Shown: positions 6,481 through 6,556 of the stretch, piece by piece | Layout of the letters: each line of letters begins with the position of its first letter | Numbering within the stretch: the stretch's first letter is position 1 | Source: an uncultured Mesorhizobium sp. | GTDB lineage: Bacteria > Pseudomonadota > Alphaproteobacteria > Rhizobiales > Rhizobiaceae | Assembly: GCA_937958475.1 (NCBI GenBank) | Contig: CALFXR010000205.1 | Span: 1-6,556 of the forward strand | Reading direction: 5' to 3' | DNA length: 6,556 nt | Program-made: the position numbers and the translations under genes | Notes under the pieces: model-generated | Database searches by the model: none | Told to the model about the DNA's origin: nothing | What the model saw: only the letters and a program-made list of their open reading frames with translations

Positions 6481-6556
6481 ACTTGATTGCTCTTCTCGTA
6501 CACTTTTTGCTTCGGCCGACATTGATCCTGGGCAAGGACGGATTGAGAGCCAGCCT

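Noticed and set aside
5284..6486. A 400-codon open frame on the plus strand antisense to gabT
   Set aside because: Composition is dominated by Gly, Ala, Asp and Leu as expected from the complement of a GC-rich gene; gabT on the other strand is unambiguous over its whole length.
6469..6522. An 18-residue N-terminal extension of GabT from ATG 6522
   Set aside because: The ribosome site GAGGAAA lies inside this extension, correctly spaced for ATG 6468, and homologues start at the equivalent of that methionine.

Overview
The window is GC-rich chromosomal DNA from an alphaproteobacterium, most likely of the order Hyphomicrobiales (rhizobial relatives such as Mesorhizobium or other Phyllobacteriaceae). 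This rests on the high-GC codon use, the fds-type formate dehydrogenase cluster, and an intergenic palindromic repeat of a kind common in that group. The genus is an inference.

Positions 5-4188 hold the distal part of an operon for the soluble, NAD+-dependent molybdenum formate dehydrogenase: fdsA (catalytic alpha subunit), fdhD/fdsC (sulfurtransferase that activates the molybdenum cofactor) and fdsD (small delta subunit). The FMN/NADH-handling subunits fdsG and fdsB would be expected just upstream, outside the window. A 166-base gap between fdsA and fdhD is almost filled by two inverted copies of a palindromic repeat. The downstream copy ends directly at the fdhD start and supplies its Shine-Dalgarno sequence. 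fdhD and fdsD overlap by 11 bases.

Positions 4189-5160 hold a small island that looks different from its surroundings, with lower GC in sampled stretches. It carries a two-gene toxin-antitoxin-like operon: a short, probable ribbon-helix-helix antitoxin followed, with an ATGA overlap, by a divergent PemK/MazF-like toxin. It is flanked by two near-identical 17-18 base segments. The right one lies in an intact bidirectional terminator hairpin and the left one in a damaged version of the same hairpin. This suggests the module landed in the terminator that once separated fdsD from gabT.

Positions 5182-6468 (minus strand) encode 4-aminobutyrate aminotransferase (gabT), complete and convergent with the toxin gene. 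The last 88 bases are its upstream region and the window ends there.

No rRNA, tRNA, CRISPR array or recognisable transposase was seen. The genes are mostly well-known families. The parts worth a second look are the structured repeat that drives fdhD translation, and the toxin-antitoxin island with its terminator-derived flanks.
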